Shown piece after piece: positions 25,178 through 33,614 of a DNA stretch of 64,000 nucleotides. The stretch covers positions 112,411-176,410 of the forward strand of contig JAFDVI010000039.1 in assembly GCA_018269055.1 (NCBI GenBank), written 5' to 3'. A program made the translations under genes and the position numbers. A model generated the notes under the pieces. It had not been told where the DNA came from and ran no database searches. It saw only the letters and a program-made list of their open reading frames with translations. This DNA is from Acidobacteriota bacterium. GTDB taxonomy: Bacteria > Acidobacteriota > Blastocatellia > RBC074. Numbering within the stretch: position 1 is the first letter of the stretch; each line of letters opens with the position of its first letter.

Positions 25178-26368
25178 ATGCTCAACCTTATCATCTCAAA
25201 ACTGTCCATCGCGGTGTTGCTCATCGCCGTGGCGTTTACTCCAGCCGCAACGATTTTCGATGTGAAGACTCAACCGTCGAAAGGTTTGGTTGTTCACGAA
25301 TGGGGCACGTTTACTTCGGTGACGACCGCTGACGGCCAACGGCAAGTATGGAGTCCGCTGACCGGCCCCAGCGACTTGCCCGGTTTCGTGTACAAATCGA
25401 AACAACAAACACAATTTTCCCAGGGGAATTGCGTCAAATGCGGATGGGCGTATGTCCGTATGGAAACGCCTGTGTTGTACTTTTACAGCGACCGTGAATT
25501 GTCGGCTTCGGTCAAAGTCGGCTTTCCGCGAGGCAGCATCACCGAATGGTACCCGCAAGCGCGCGAAGTCGGCAGCGGCATTAACTGGATGAACTTCACT
25601 GTGAAACCCGGCGCGACAGCGAATTTTCCGGTCGAAGAGGCCGAAAGCCATTATTACCCGGCGCGCGAAACGGACGCCGCGCCGCTGACACTTGGGAACG
25701 AGCAGGAGAAATTTCTGTTTTATCGCGGCATCGGCAATTTCGATCTTCCGATCACTGCCAAACTCGGAAACGATCAGGTGACGGTGAAAAATACCGGGAG
25801 CGAAGCACTGACTTCTGTCGTTGTGTTTGAAAATCGGGGTGGACGAGTCGGCTGGCGCATCGTGAATTCGCTGGGCGGTGAAGCGGCGCTTGCGCGTCCG
25901 GCGCTTGGACAATCGCTGGATTCACTCCGCAGTGAATTGCAGAAAGCCTTGACGTCGCAAGGACTGTACGAAAAAGAAGCTGCTGCGATGGTCAAAACCT
26001 GGAGCGATTTCTGGTTTGAAGACGGTTTGCGCATCTTTTATGTCGTGCCGCGCAAAACGACGGATAGGATTTTGCCGATCGCAATTACGCCCGCGCCAAC
26101 CGAACTCGATCGCGTGCTGGTCGGTCGTCTGGAAATCGTCACGCCGGAAATGGAACTGGCGATCCAAGCTGCTGCTCAGAAATATCTGGAAGGCACAGCA
26201 GAATCGCATGCCGCTGCGCTCAAGGCGCTTCACCCGTACGGACGATTTGCCGAACCGACGTTGCGCCGGTTAATGGAAAACGCGCACAAAATTGGTCAGG
26301 CAAAAGCGTCGCAACCCTATTGGGATTTCATGAACGCTGCGCTGGCCGATGCTGGCAGCAAGCGTTGA
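25178..26368 (+). CDS. Exported unknown protein with an HEWGTFTSV N-terminal motif
   Basis: A 396-residue exported protein (signal peptide to about residue 24). The mature N-terminus reads LVVHEWGTFTSV, followed by DLPGFVY, a Cys pair (NCVKC), and RMETPVLYFYSDRE. This string marks an uncharacterised family seen in Acidobacteria, Planctomycetes and Myxobacteria; I know of no assigned function. Beta-rich segments make up the first half (VKVGFPRGSITEWYP, ITAKLGNDQVTVKN). The second half is helical. A very strong AGGAGGG precedes the ATG. It is the last gene before a rho-independent terminator, closing the sigma/anti-sigma operon. Confidence 0.78.
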   Translation: MLNLIISKLSIAVLLIAVAFTPAATIFDVKTQPSKGLVVHEWGTFTSVTTADGQRQVWSPLTGPSDLPGFVYKSKQQTQFSQGNCVKCGWAYVRMETPVLYFYSDRELSASVKVGFPRGSITEWYPQAREVGSGINWMNFTVKPGATANFPVEEAESHYYPARETDAAPLTLGNEQEKFLFYRGIGNFDLPITAKLGNDQVTVKNTGSEALTSVVVFENRGGRVGWRIVNSLGGEAALARPALGQSLDSLRSELQKALTSQGLYEKEAAAMVKTWSDFWFEDGLRIFYVVPRKTTDRILPIAITPAPTELDRVLVGRLEIVTPEMELAIQAAAQKYLEGTAESHAAALKALHPYGRFAEPTLRRLMENAHKIGQAKASQPYWDFMNAALADAGSKR

Positions 26369-26390
26369 TTGCTGTCGAATTCAAAATGCT

Positions 26391-26431
26391 AAAAGCGGCT
26401 GCGCATGAATGAAAGGCGCAGCCGCTTTTTT
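26391..26431 (+). terminator. Strong rho-independent terminator
   Basis: AAAAGCGGCTGCGC and its exact reverse complement GCGCAGCCGCTTTT are separated by 11 nt and followed by more T. It ends the operon 21883-26368. Confidence 0.9.
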
Positions 26432-26465
26432 ATGAAGTGCTGTCTGTTGATGGATAAATCGTTTC

Positions 26466-26541
26466 AGCCATAGAGGTCACAGACACGCTGAGAGATAAAA
26501 CTATCTGGCTTCCTCCGTGTTCTCTATGCGCGCTGTGGCTA
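26466..26541. repeat. Dispersed-repeat-like segment with imperfect inverted ends
   Basis: AGCCATAGAGGTCACAGACA at the left and a right end TCTCTATGCGCGCTGTGGCT form an imperfect inverted pair around a small AGATA/TATCT core. The right half carries CCTCCGTGTTCTCTATG, the complement style of the GAGAACACGGAGG family of environmental repeats. It lies in the 262-bp spacer before metG, which otherwise shows nothing but an upstream terminator. Confidence 0.45.
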
Positions 26542-26630
26542 AATTAAGGAATAAGTTCAGACCTTTTGTTTGCCAAACCTTGCTGTGGTGTGAACAATAA
26601 CGGCTTCTTTATCAACGAGTGAAAAAGCTA

Positions 26631-28697
26631 ATGAAAGAAAAGTTTTACGTCACAACCCCGATTTATTACGTCAACTCGTATCCGCACCTGGGTCACGTGT
26701 ACACAACGATCATTGCCGATACGGTGGCGCGGTATAAACGCCAACGCGGCTTTGAGGTGTTTTTTCTGACCGGCACAGATGAACACGGCATCAACATCGA
26801 ACGCGCGGCGGAAACCGCCGGGGTGCCCGTCAAACAACACGTGGATCGGATCGTGGATTCGTTCAAAACCGCATTTGCTCCGTTCCACTTCACCAACCAA
26901 CACTGGGTGCGCACCACGGACGAGTACCACAAAGAAGGCGTTCGCAAACTCTGGCAGAAAGCCAAAGAGAATGGTTGGATTTACAAAGGCAAATACGAAG
27001 GCTGGTATTGCGGCAACTGCAACGAATTTTATCAGGAAGCCGAAGCCATCAAAGGCGAAGGCGATGTTTTGCTTTGCCCCACACACGAACGGCCGCTGGA
27101 ACTGCTTTCCGAAGAAAGTTACTTTTTCAAACTCTCTGCGTTTCAGGACAAGCTGATCGCACATTACGAAGCCAATCCGCACTTCATCCGCCCGGAATCG
27201 CGCCGCAACGAAGTGCTGAGTTTTGTGCGCAGCGGCTTAATTGACCTGTCGGTCAGTCGCGTGTCGGTCAAATGGGGGATTCCCGTTCCCGACGATCCCG
27301 ACCACACGATGTATGTCTGGTTCGATGCGCTGTCGAATTACATCACGGCCATCGGTTACGGCGGCTTTCAGACATTTGAGCAATTCAGCGGCGAAGAGCA
27401 TTTCAACAAATTCTGGCCTGCGGATTTGCAACTGGTCGGCAAGGACATCCTGCGCCAACATACGGTTTACTGGCCTGCGTTTTTGATGGCGACCGGATTG
27501 CCGTTGCCTAAAATGGTGTATTCGCACGGCATGTGGTTGTCGGGCGGACGCAAGATGTCCAAAACCCTGGGCAACGTGATTGACTTGGCCGTGTTGCACA
27601 AACACTTTTCGCCGGAAGTGGTGCGCTACTTCGTGTTGCGCGAAATGGTGTTTGGGCAAGATGGCGATTTCACCTACGAAGCCTTGCTGGATCGCGTCAA
27701 TGCCGATTTGGCCAGCGGGCTTGGCAATCTGGCCAGTCGTACGTTGACGATGGTTCGCAATTATTGCGACGGCGTGATTCCGACGGCAGGAAATGCCAGC
27801 GCCGAACTCACTGGGCAGGCCGCCGAGGTTCGCGAAGCCGTCACCCAGGCTGTCACCGCGTTTGACCGCGAATTCGATGAATACAATTTCAGCCGCGCGA
27901 TTGAAGCCGTTTCCAACGCACGCTTTCGCGTGGACAAATTCATCTCCGACGCCAAGCCCTGGGATTTGGCCAAAGACCCTGGCAAACGCGCCGACCTGGA
28001 ATTGGTGTTGCACACGGCGGCGGAAAGTTTGCGCCACTTTGCCGCCTTGCTTGCGCCGGTATTGCCCAACGCAACGCAAACCATCTGGCAACAGCTTGGC
28101 GAACGCGGCGAAGTGCACAAAATCATTCCCGCCAATTTGAAGTGGGGCGATGTGGCGCAAAAACAGATCGGTGAAGTGCAACCGATATTTCCCAGACTGG
28201 ACAAGAAAAAGATTATGGAAGAAATCAAACAAGACGAAGCGGCAAGCCAGGCGGCTCGCGCACAGGAAACCAAGGCTGTTGAAGCGCCAGCGGCGGAAGC
28301 GAAACCCGCCGACGCTACGTCAGCGACTGCCGTCAACGAACCCCCGCCGGGCCCAGAGGGAATTGCTTACATCGGCATCGAAGATTTTCTGAAAGTCGAA
28401 CTCCGCGTCGGCGAAATCAAAACCGCCGAACGAATTCCGAAAGCCGACAAACTGCTACGGTTCACGATTGATCTGGGCGAAGCCGAACCGCGCCAGATTC
28501 TGGCCGGCATCGCGCAGTATTACGAACCCGAAAAGCTGATTGGCCGCAAAGTCATTGTCGTGGCGAATCTAGCGCCGCGAAAGCTGCGCGGCCTGGAATC
28601 GCAGGGCATGATTTTGGCGGCTTCCATCGGCGAAGAAGGCCGCCCGATCCTGGCCGGATTTCTGGAAGAAGTACCGAACGGCGCTAAGTTGAAATAA
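26631..28697 (+). CDS. metG: Methionyl-tRNA synthetase
   Basis: A 688-residue class I synthetase that charges tRNA-Met. The HIGH motif is HLGH (19-22) and the KMSKS motif is KMSKT (308-312). The zinc insert has CGNC followed by CPTH. The anticodon-binding helical domain is followed by an Ala/Pro-rich linker (about 535-575) and a fused C-terminal tRNA-binding OB domain (FLKVELRVGEIKTAERIPKADKLL), so it is the long, dimeric form. The start at ATG 26631 is preferred to GTG 26619 because it begins closest to the conserved FYVTTPIYYVN. Neither has a clear ribosome site. Confidence 0.96.
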   Translation: MKEKFYVTTPIYYVNSYPHLGHVYTTIIADTVARYKRQRGFEVFFLTGTDEHGINIERAAETAGVPVKQHVDRIVDSFKTAFAPFHFTNQHWVRTTDEYHKEGVRKLWQKAKENGWIYKGKYEGWYCGNCNEFYQEAEAIKGEGDVLLCPTHERPLELLSEESYFFKLSAFQDKLIAHYEANPHFIRPESRRNEVLSFVRSGLIDLSVSRVSVKWGIPVPDDPDHTMYVWFDALSNYITAIGYGGFQTFEQFSGEEHFNKFWPADLQLVGKDILRQHTVYWPAFLMATGLPLPKMVYSHGMWLSGGRKMSKTLGNVIDLAVLHKHFSPEVVRYFVLREMVFGQDGDFTYEALLDRVNADLASGLGNLASRTLTMVRNYCDGVIPTAGNASAELTGQAAEVREAVTQAVTAFDREFDEYNFSRAIEAVSNARFRVDKFISDAKPWDLAKDPGKRADLELVLHTAAESLRHFAALLAPVLPNATQTIWQQLGERGEVHKIIPANLKWGDVAQKQIGEVQPIFPRLDKKKIMEEIKQDEAASQAARAQETKAVEAPAAEAKPADATSATAVNEPPPGPEGIAYIGIEDFLKVELRVGEIKTAERIPKADKLLRFTIDLGEAEPRQILAGIAQYYEPEKLIGRKVIVVANLAPRKLRGLESQGMILAASIGEEGRPILAGFLEEVPNGAKLK

Positions 28698-28706
28698 TTT
28701 TCCCGT

Positions 28707-28880
28707 CCACGAAGTCACACGAAGAAAACACGAAGTTGGGAAATAGACAGGATTTACAAGATTGCACAGGATTGATTTTAGTCTGACCGGGAAAGCTGTT
28801 CGCCGCCAAATTCATCCTGTGGAATCCTGCAAATCCTGTCAAAAAATGTTTTCTTCGTGATCCTTCGTGTGACTTTGTGG
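28707..28880. repeat. Large imperfect palindromic element with two nested inverted repeats
   Basis: Outer arms 28707-28724 (CCACGAAGTCACACGAAG) and 28863-28880 match at 17 of 18 as inverted repeats. Inner arms 28746-28772 and 28814-28840 match at 24 of 27. Arms are built of short units (CACGAAG three times, ACAGGATT). The sequence fills almost the whole spacer between metG and the cupin gene and can fold into one long hairpin. Units of this kind are widespread in environmental genomes as REP or MITE-like repeats. No T-tract is present. The last bases are next to the cupin gene's ribosome site. Confidence 0.75.
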
Positions 28881-28898
28881 AAGAGAACAGGAGAAACC

Positions 28899-29252
28899 AT
28901 GAAACATCACAAGTTGAACGAAATTCCCGAAGAGCAGGTCACCAGTTTATTTTCGCGCCGGTTTTTCACGGGCGACAAAATCACCATGGCGTTTCTGACC
29001 ATCAAAAACGGCAGCGTCGTGCCTCGGCACAGCCACGACAGTGAACAGTTCAGTTATTGCATCAGCGGTTCACTGAATTTCAAAATCGGCGACGAAGAAC
29101 TGGTCTTGCGAGCAGGCGAATTGGTCGAAATTCCATCAAACGTTCCGCACGAAGCCTGGGCGACGGAAGATTTCACCGGTATTGATGTGTTCAGTCCGAT
29201 TCGCGCCGACTGGCGAGACGGCACAGACGATTACTTGCGGCGACAGAAATAA
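28899..29252 (+). CDS. Cupin-domain protein
   Basis: A 117-residue single-domain cupin. The metal motif is present: VPRHSHDSEQFSYCISGSL (His-x-His, Glu) and the second motif EIPSNVPHEAWA with its His. These proteins bind one metal ion and serve as small enzymes or sensors. The start at 28899 is set by AGGAGAAACC. Directly upstream is a palindromic element; directly downstream a good terminator, so it appears to be a single-gene unit. Confidence 0.9.
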   Translation: MKHHKLNEIPEEQVTSLFSRRFFTGDKITMAFLTIKNGSVVPRHSHDSEQFSYCISGSLNFKIGDEELVLRAGELVEIPSNVPHEAWATEDFTGIDVFSPIRADWRDGTDDYLRRQK

Positions 29253-29318
29253 CCTTGTTTGTAGTTCCGCCTGCCTTCATGCGGTTGAGTTGATCCTTAC
29301 TTTCAACGGAGAAATTTG

Positions 29319-29352
29319 GCTCGCGCTGGTGATGTGCCCGCGCGAGCTTTTT
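29319..29352 (+). terminator. Rho-independent terminator after the cupin gene
   Basis: GCTCGCGC and GCGCGAGC form an 8-bp perfect stem with a 13-nt loop, followed by TTTTT. Confidence 0.8.
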
Positions 29353-29386
29353 CATCAGACCGCTGGGCGCTGTACACTTCCAACTG

Positions 29387-31096
29387 ATGCCTACCAAGTT
29401 TGCGATTCCTTTTTTCTTGATTGTTGTTTTGCTGGCCATTGTTTCAGCACAGCAGAAAACTGCCATCAAGTTCACCGATGTCACCAAATCCGCTGGCATC
29501 AGCTTCGTTCACGAATCCGATAAGGAAAAACGCTATATCGTCGAAAGCATGAGCGGCGGCGTGGCGATGTTTGATTTCGACAACGATGGGCGGCTGGATA
29601 TTTATCTGGTCAATTCCTATTCGGTCGAAGCCACGCTGGCCAAAAAGCCTCATCCTTCGGCAGCGCTCTATCGAAATTTGGGCAACGGAAAATTTGAAGA
29701 TGTTGCGGCGAAAGCGGGTGTGGCCGATCCGGGTTGGGCCGTCGGCGTTTCGGTTGCGGATTTCGACAATGACGGGTTTGATGATTTGTATGTGACCTGT
29801 TTTGGCGCGAACAAACTGTATCGCAATCGCGGTAATGGCACGTTTGAAGACGTGACGGCCAAAGCCGGAGTCGGCGACGCGCGGTTTTCGACCGGTTCTG
29901 CCTGGGCGGATTATGATCGCGACGGCGACCTGGATTTGTTCGTGGCGAATTACGTCGAATTTTCGCTCGATAAATTGCCGCAATTTGGCAAAGGCGAAAC
30001 TTGCCGTTACCGCAACGTCGAAGTCCAGTGCGGGCCGCGCGGGCTTCAGGGCGCAGGCGATACGCTGTATCGCAACAACGGCGACGGCACCTTCACCGAT
30101 GTCAGCAAACAGGCCAAAGTCGAAGACGCGCGCGGACTTTACGGCCTCGGCGTGGTGTGGACGGATTTTGACGACGACGGTTGGCCGGATCTTTTCGTCG
30201 CCAACGACACCGTTCCGAACTACGCGTACCGCAACAATCATGACGGAACATTCACCGAAACGGGCTTTTCGCTGGGCGTGGCGGTAGATGAAAACGGAAA
30301 CGAACAGGCTTGCATGGGAATCACCGTCGGCGATTATGACCGCGATGGGCGGCTGGATTTGGCGGTCAGCAACTTTTCGGAAGATTACAACACCATTTAC
30401 CACAAAAACTCCGACGGTACGTTTACGGATGTCACGCGCGCGACCAAAACCGTCGAACCGAGCCTGCCTTATGTTGGCTGGGGGTTGAAGTTTTTCGACG
30501 CGGACAACGACGGATGGCTGGATTTGTTTGTCGCCAACGGACACGTTTATCCTCAAGTCGAAGGCGCATATCCCGGCGGGCAATACAAACAGCGGAAACT
30601 GTTTTATCGCAATTTGCGCGATGGCACCTTTGCCGAAATTGCGGGCGAAGTCAGCGCCGCTTTGCTGGAACGGCGCGTTTCGCGCGGCGTCGCCTTCGGC
30701 GATTACGACGAAGACGGCGCGGTGGATTTGATCGTCAATGAACTGGACGGCGCGCCGATGTTGTTGCGAAACGAACTAATGAAAACCGCCAACAAAGATT
30801 CCGCGAATTGGGTGCAATTGAAACTGGTCGGCACGAAATCCAACCGCAACGCCGTCGGCGCAAAAGTGAAATTGACGGCGGGCAAATTGACGCAAGTGGA
30901 CGAAGTGCGCAGCGGCGACAGTTATCTGTCGCATTCGGATTGGCGGTTGCATTTCGGATTGGCGGAAGCACGCACCGTCGAACAAGTCGAAATCCAGTGG
31001 CCGAACGGCAACGTCGAGAAGCTGAAAAATCTGCCGGTTAATCAAACACTGGTTGTCACGGAAGGCAAAGGCTGGAAATCAGCGGCGAGCAAATGA
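29387..31096 (+). CDS. CRTAC1/ASPIC-UnbV family protein with FG-GAP repeats
   Basis: A 569-residue exported protein (signal peptide to about AQQ, residue 23). Repeated Ca-binding-type FG-GAP/VCBS motifs run the length: DFDNDGRLDIYLVN, DFDNDGFDDLYVT, DYDRDGDLDLFVANY, DFDDDGWPDLFVAND, DYDRDGRLDLAVSN, DADNDGWLDLFVANG, DYDEDGAVDLIVNE. They should form a seven-bladed propeller. The C-terminal ASPIC/UnbV domain (GAKVKLTAGKLTQVDEVRSGDSYLSHSD, VEIQWPNG) is intact. The gene overlaps the following cytochrome gene by 4 nt (ATGA), so the two products are made together. Confidence 0.93.
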   Translation: MPTKFAIPFFLIVVLLAIVSAQQKTAIKFTDVTKSAGISFVHESDKEKRYIVESMSGGVAMFDFDNDGRLDIYLVNSYSVEATLAKKPHPSAALYRNLGNGKFEDVAAKAGVADPGWAVGVSVADFDNDGFDDLYVTCFGANKLYRNRGNGTFEDVTAKAGVGDARFSTGSAWADYDRDGDLDLFVANYVEFSLDKLPQFGKGETCRYRNVEVQCGPRGLQGAGDTLYRNNGDGTFTDVSKQAKVEDARGLYGLGVVWTDFDDDGWPDLFVANDTVPNYAYRNNHDGTFTETGFSLGVAVDENGNEQACMGITVGDYDRDGRLDLAVSNFSEDYNTIYHKNSDGTFTDVTRATKTVEPSLPYVGWGLKFFDADNDGWLDLFVANGHVYPQVEGAYPGGQYKQRKLFYRNLRDGTFAEIAGEVSAALLERRVSRGVAFGDYDEDGAVDLIVNELDGAPMLLRNELMKTANKDSANWVQLKLVGTKSNRNAVGAKVKLTAGKLTQVDEVRSGDSYLSHSDWRLHFGLAEARTVEQVEIQWPNGNVEKLKNLPVNQTLVVTEGKGWKSAASK

Positions 31097-32250
31097 CCCA
31101 TTCAATACAAAACTGGAAGCGTTTTTTCGTCGTCCTGATGACACTGAGTTGCGGCGTGTGGATGTGGCTTGGCGAATCCTCAGCGTTTCAATCGCCAACG
31201 GAAAAATGGCGCGTCGGCAAATCAGTAAACCAATCGCGGTTTGTTGGGCAGGCGGTTTGTGCGCAGTGCCACGAAGAAATTGCTGCGAAACAATCCAAAA
31301 CCGCAATGGCGCTAGCGTTGACGGCAACGGTGGAAGACGAATTGCTCAAACAGCGTGCGCCGATGACGTTCAAGTTGGGCGAATTCACTTATCGCATCGA
31401 ACGGAAAGGCGAGCAGTTCACGTACAACATCACCAATGGCAAAGAAACGTTTTCTGCACCTTTGCTGTGGAGCTTCGGCCACGGAACTTCCGGCAAAACC
31501 TTTGTCATCCGGCACAAAGGCGCGTATTACGAAACGCGTGTCAGTTATTTCAGCGGGCTTGGCCGATTGGATTTGACGCCGGGCGCGCCGCGCGGGATTC
31601 CGCCTTCATTGGACGACGCCGTCGGTCAACCGCAACGTCCCAATGAAGCGCTGGCCTGTTTCACTTGTCATTCGACGCCGACGACAGTCGCCAGCAAAGT
31701 GGAACTCGATCAATTCACGCCCGGCATGCAATGCGAAGCCTGTCACGGGCCAGGCGAAAACCATCTGGCGGCGCTCAAAGCCGGAAAGAAAGATTTGGCC
31801 AAACAGGAAATTTTCAATCCGCGAAGCTGGCCTTCGGACGACATGAATCAGTTGATGTGCGGCGCGTGCCATCGCAGTTGGGAAGCGGTCATGCAATTGC
31901 CCGAACGCGGCGGCGATGCCAACGTACGGTTTCAACCGTATCGGTTGGCCAACAGCAAGTGCTATCAAAACCCGGATGACCGGCGGATTGGCTGTACCGC
32001 CTGCCACGATCCGCATGGCGATGTGGCGCACGAACCACGCGCGTACGATGCAAAATGCCTGGCTTGCCATCAAGGCGGAACGCTTTCGGACAAAACTCTC
32101 GCCGCGCGACGCACTGCGCCCGCTTGTCCGACGGGAAAACAGGATTGCACGACTTGCCACATGCCGAAGTACGAACCTTCGCACCTGCATTTCAAATTTA
32201 CTGATCACTGGATTCGCGTAGTGAAAGCGGGCGAACCGCATCCGCGGTAA
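31093..32250 (+). CDS. Exported seven-haem c-type cytochrome
   Basis: A 385-residue protein with an N-terminal signal/anchor helix and seven CxxCH haem sites: CAQCH, CFTCH, CEACH, CGACH, CTACH, CLACH and CTTCH. The GQAVCAQCHEEI start and the CEACHGPGENH motif resemble cytochrome c554-like multihaem proteins of Acidobacteria. It ends with KPHR-type basic residues and has several extra His that could be distal ligands. It is translationally coupled to the CRTAC1-like gene, a recurring pair in Acidobacteria. Electron transfer is likely; partner and substrate are unknown. Confidence 0.93.
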   Translation: MTHSIQNWKRFFVVLMTLSCGVWMWLGESSAFQSPTEKWRVGKSVNQSRFVGQAVCAQCHEEIAAKQSKTAMALALTATVEDELLKQRAPMTFKLGEFTYRIERKGEQFTYNITNGKETFSAPLLWSFGHGTSGKTFVIRHKGAYYETRVSYFSGLGRLDLTPGAPRGIPPSLDDAVGQPQRPNEALACFTCHSTPTTVASKVELDQFTPGMQCEACHGPGENHLAALKAGKKDLAKQEIFNPRSWPSDDMNQLMCGACHRSWEAVMQLPERGGDANVRFQPYRLANSKCYQNPDDRRIGCTACHDPHGDVAHEPRAYDAKCLACHQGGTLSDKTLAARRTAPACPTGKQDCTTCHMPKYEPSHLHFKFTDHWIRVVKAGEPHPR

Positions 32251-32356
32251 TAGCATGGGTTTTCCAACCTGCCCAGGTCTTCATTTGCAAAGCTTTATGG
32301 CGACAAAAATCTTTGCGGGAATCGCCACAGATTGGAAAACCTGCGCTACTTTTTTT
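32251..32356. repeat. Palindromic element with 17-bp ends and a T-tract
   Basis: Arms TAGCATGGGTTTTCCAA (32251-32267) and TTGGAAAACCTGCGCTA (32332-32348) match at 14 of 17 as inverted repeats. A small inner pair (TGGCGA 32298, TCGCCA 32322) lies between. A seven-T run follows at once (32350-32356). Position directly after the cytochrome stop codon and the T-tract suggest it also ends that operon. The TPR gene on the other strand ends at its right edge. Confidence 0.65.
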
Positions 32357-33470
32357 ATGGCTTGGGAGCGCGCGCCCGATCGTTTTTGAGTTGTTCGGCT
32401 TTCAGGCGCTGGACTTCGGCAAATTCGCGGTTGGCTTCTTCCGTGCGGCCAAGTTGGCGGTACAGCCTCGCCAGCATATACCGTTTGACCGGATCGGTTG
32501 GGTCTTTGGCGACGGCGCGTTCCAGTGGCGGCAAGGCGACGGCGTTTTTCCCCTGACGGCTCAGAATTTTGCTGAGCAGCGCATTGGCTTCAGTGGATTG
32601 CGGATCGAGTTGCAGGGCGACGTTGACATTTTGCAATGCGCCATCAAGTTGATCCGTGGCTTCCTGGGTGAAAGCCAGGTAATACAGCGTCAGGTAATCG
32701 CGGGGGCTGCGTTTGGCTTCTTCGGCAAAATTAGTCAGGGCTTCCTGGTTATGCGCCAGCTTCAAATGCGCCAACCCCAGCGCGTAATGCAATCGCGGCA
32801 AATCCGCGTTGAGCTTTTCGGCCTCCTTCAATTCCTCCAACGCCTGTTCAAATTCCAGATCGCGCAAAAACGCCTGGCCTTGCAGCAAATGCAGCGCGGG
32901 CAATCCGGCGGGAAAGGCTGCCAGCCGTTCCAGCGTGTTGTGAAAGCCCGCTTTGCCAGCGCGCAGTTGCGACAATCCCAACGTGTACAGCACGGCTGCG
33001 TCGGGCGGAGCCGCATCCAGCGTGGGCGTCAACTGGTCAATGGCTTCGGCGTCTTTGCCCAGCGCCGCCAGCGCCAATCCGTAAAGCTGCCGCGCTTGAA
33101 TGGAATTGGGCGATTGCTCCAAATACTTTTGCAACACTTCTGCGGCTTGCGGCATTTGCCCTGCGCGGTAATGCGCAATTCCCAGATTCAATCGGATTTG
33201 CGTCAATTGCGGCGCGAGCTTCAAGGCGGCGGAATATGCCGCGATGGCTTCATCGTATTTTCCCAACCGCGCCAGCACGACGCCCAGGTTCGCTTGCGCT
33301 TCGACGTAATCGGGTTTGCGTTTGAGCAATGCGCGATATTCGTCAGCGGCTTCGGTGAACTTTCCCTGTTGTTGCAAATTGACGGCGCGTTGAAACTGCG
33401 CGGCAGTGTCCGCCGGTTGTTGCGGCAAGGTCAGAATTGTGAGGAGAAGTGTCAGGACAAATTTCGTCAT
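32355..33470 (-). CDS. Exported TPR-repeat protein
   Basis: A 371-residue protein with a signal peptide (about 1-20) and eight or more TPR units covering the rest (AAQFQRAVNLQQQGKFTEAADEYRAL, AQANLGVVLARLGKYDEAIAAYSAA, LHYALGLAHLKLAHNQEALTNFAEE and so on). Such proteins are protein-binding scaffolds in the periplasm. It follows the first TonB-dependent receptor behind a terminator and so forms a receptor + TPR module like the one at 37902-42773. It may also serve the nearby CRTAC1/cytochrome pair, which is convergent with it. Confidence 0.88.
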   Translation of the reverse strand: MTKFVLTLLLTILTLPQQPADTAAQFQRAVNLQQQGKFTEAADEYRALLKRKPDYVEAQANLGVVLARLGKYDEAIAAYSAALKLAPQLTQIRLNLGIAHYRAGQMPQAAEVLQKYLEQSPNSIQARQLYGLALAALGKDAEAIDQLTPTLDAAPPDAAVLYTLGLSQLRAGKAGFHNTLERLAAFPAGLPALHLLQGQAFLRDLEFEQALEELKEAEKLNADLPRLHYALGLAHLKLAHNQEALTNFAEEAKRSPRDYLTLYYLAFTQEATDQLDGALQNVNVALQLDPQSTEANALLSKILSRQGKNAVALPPLERAVAKDPTDPVKRYMLARLYRQLGRTEEANREFAEVQRLKAEQLKNDRARAPKP

Positions 33471-33544
33471 TGCGGGAGAACTTTAACGCAAAGCCAGCCA
33501 CGACAAAAGAAGATCGAACCTCTTCGGCGGCCTTCATTCACGAT

Positions 33545-33579
33545 GAAAAAATGGGGGCTGCAAGCTTGTTGCAACCCCC
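33545..33579 (-). terminator. Terminator after receptor 1, near-identical to the one after receptor 2
   Basis: On the minus strand GGGGGTTGCAA and TTGCAGCCCCC form an 11-bp stem (one G-T/A-C mismatch) with a five-base loop, followed by ATTTTTT. The same hairpin recurs at 38953-38990 after the paralogous gene. Confidence 0.8.
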
Positions 33580-33614
33580 GCGAGTCTGGTTAGGAGAATT
33601 GTTATGTCTGACGC

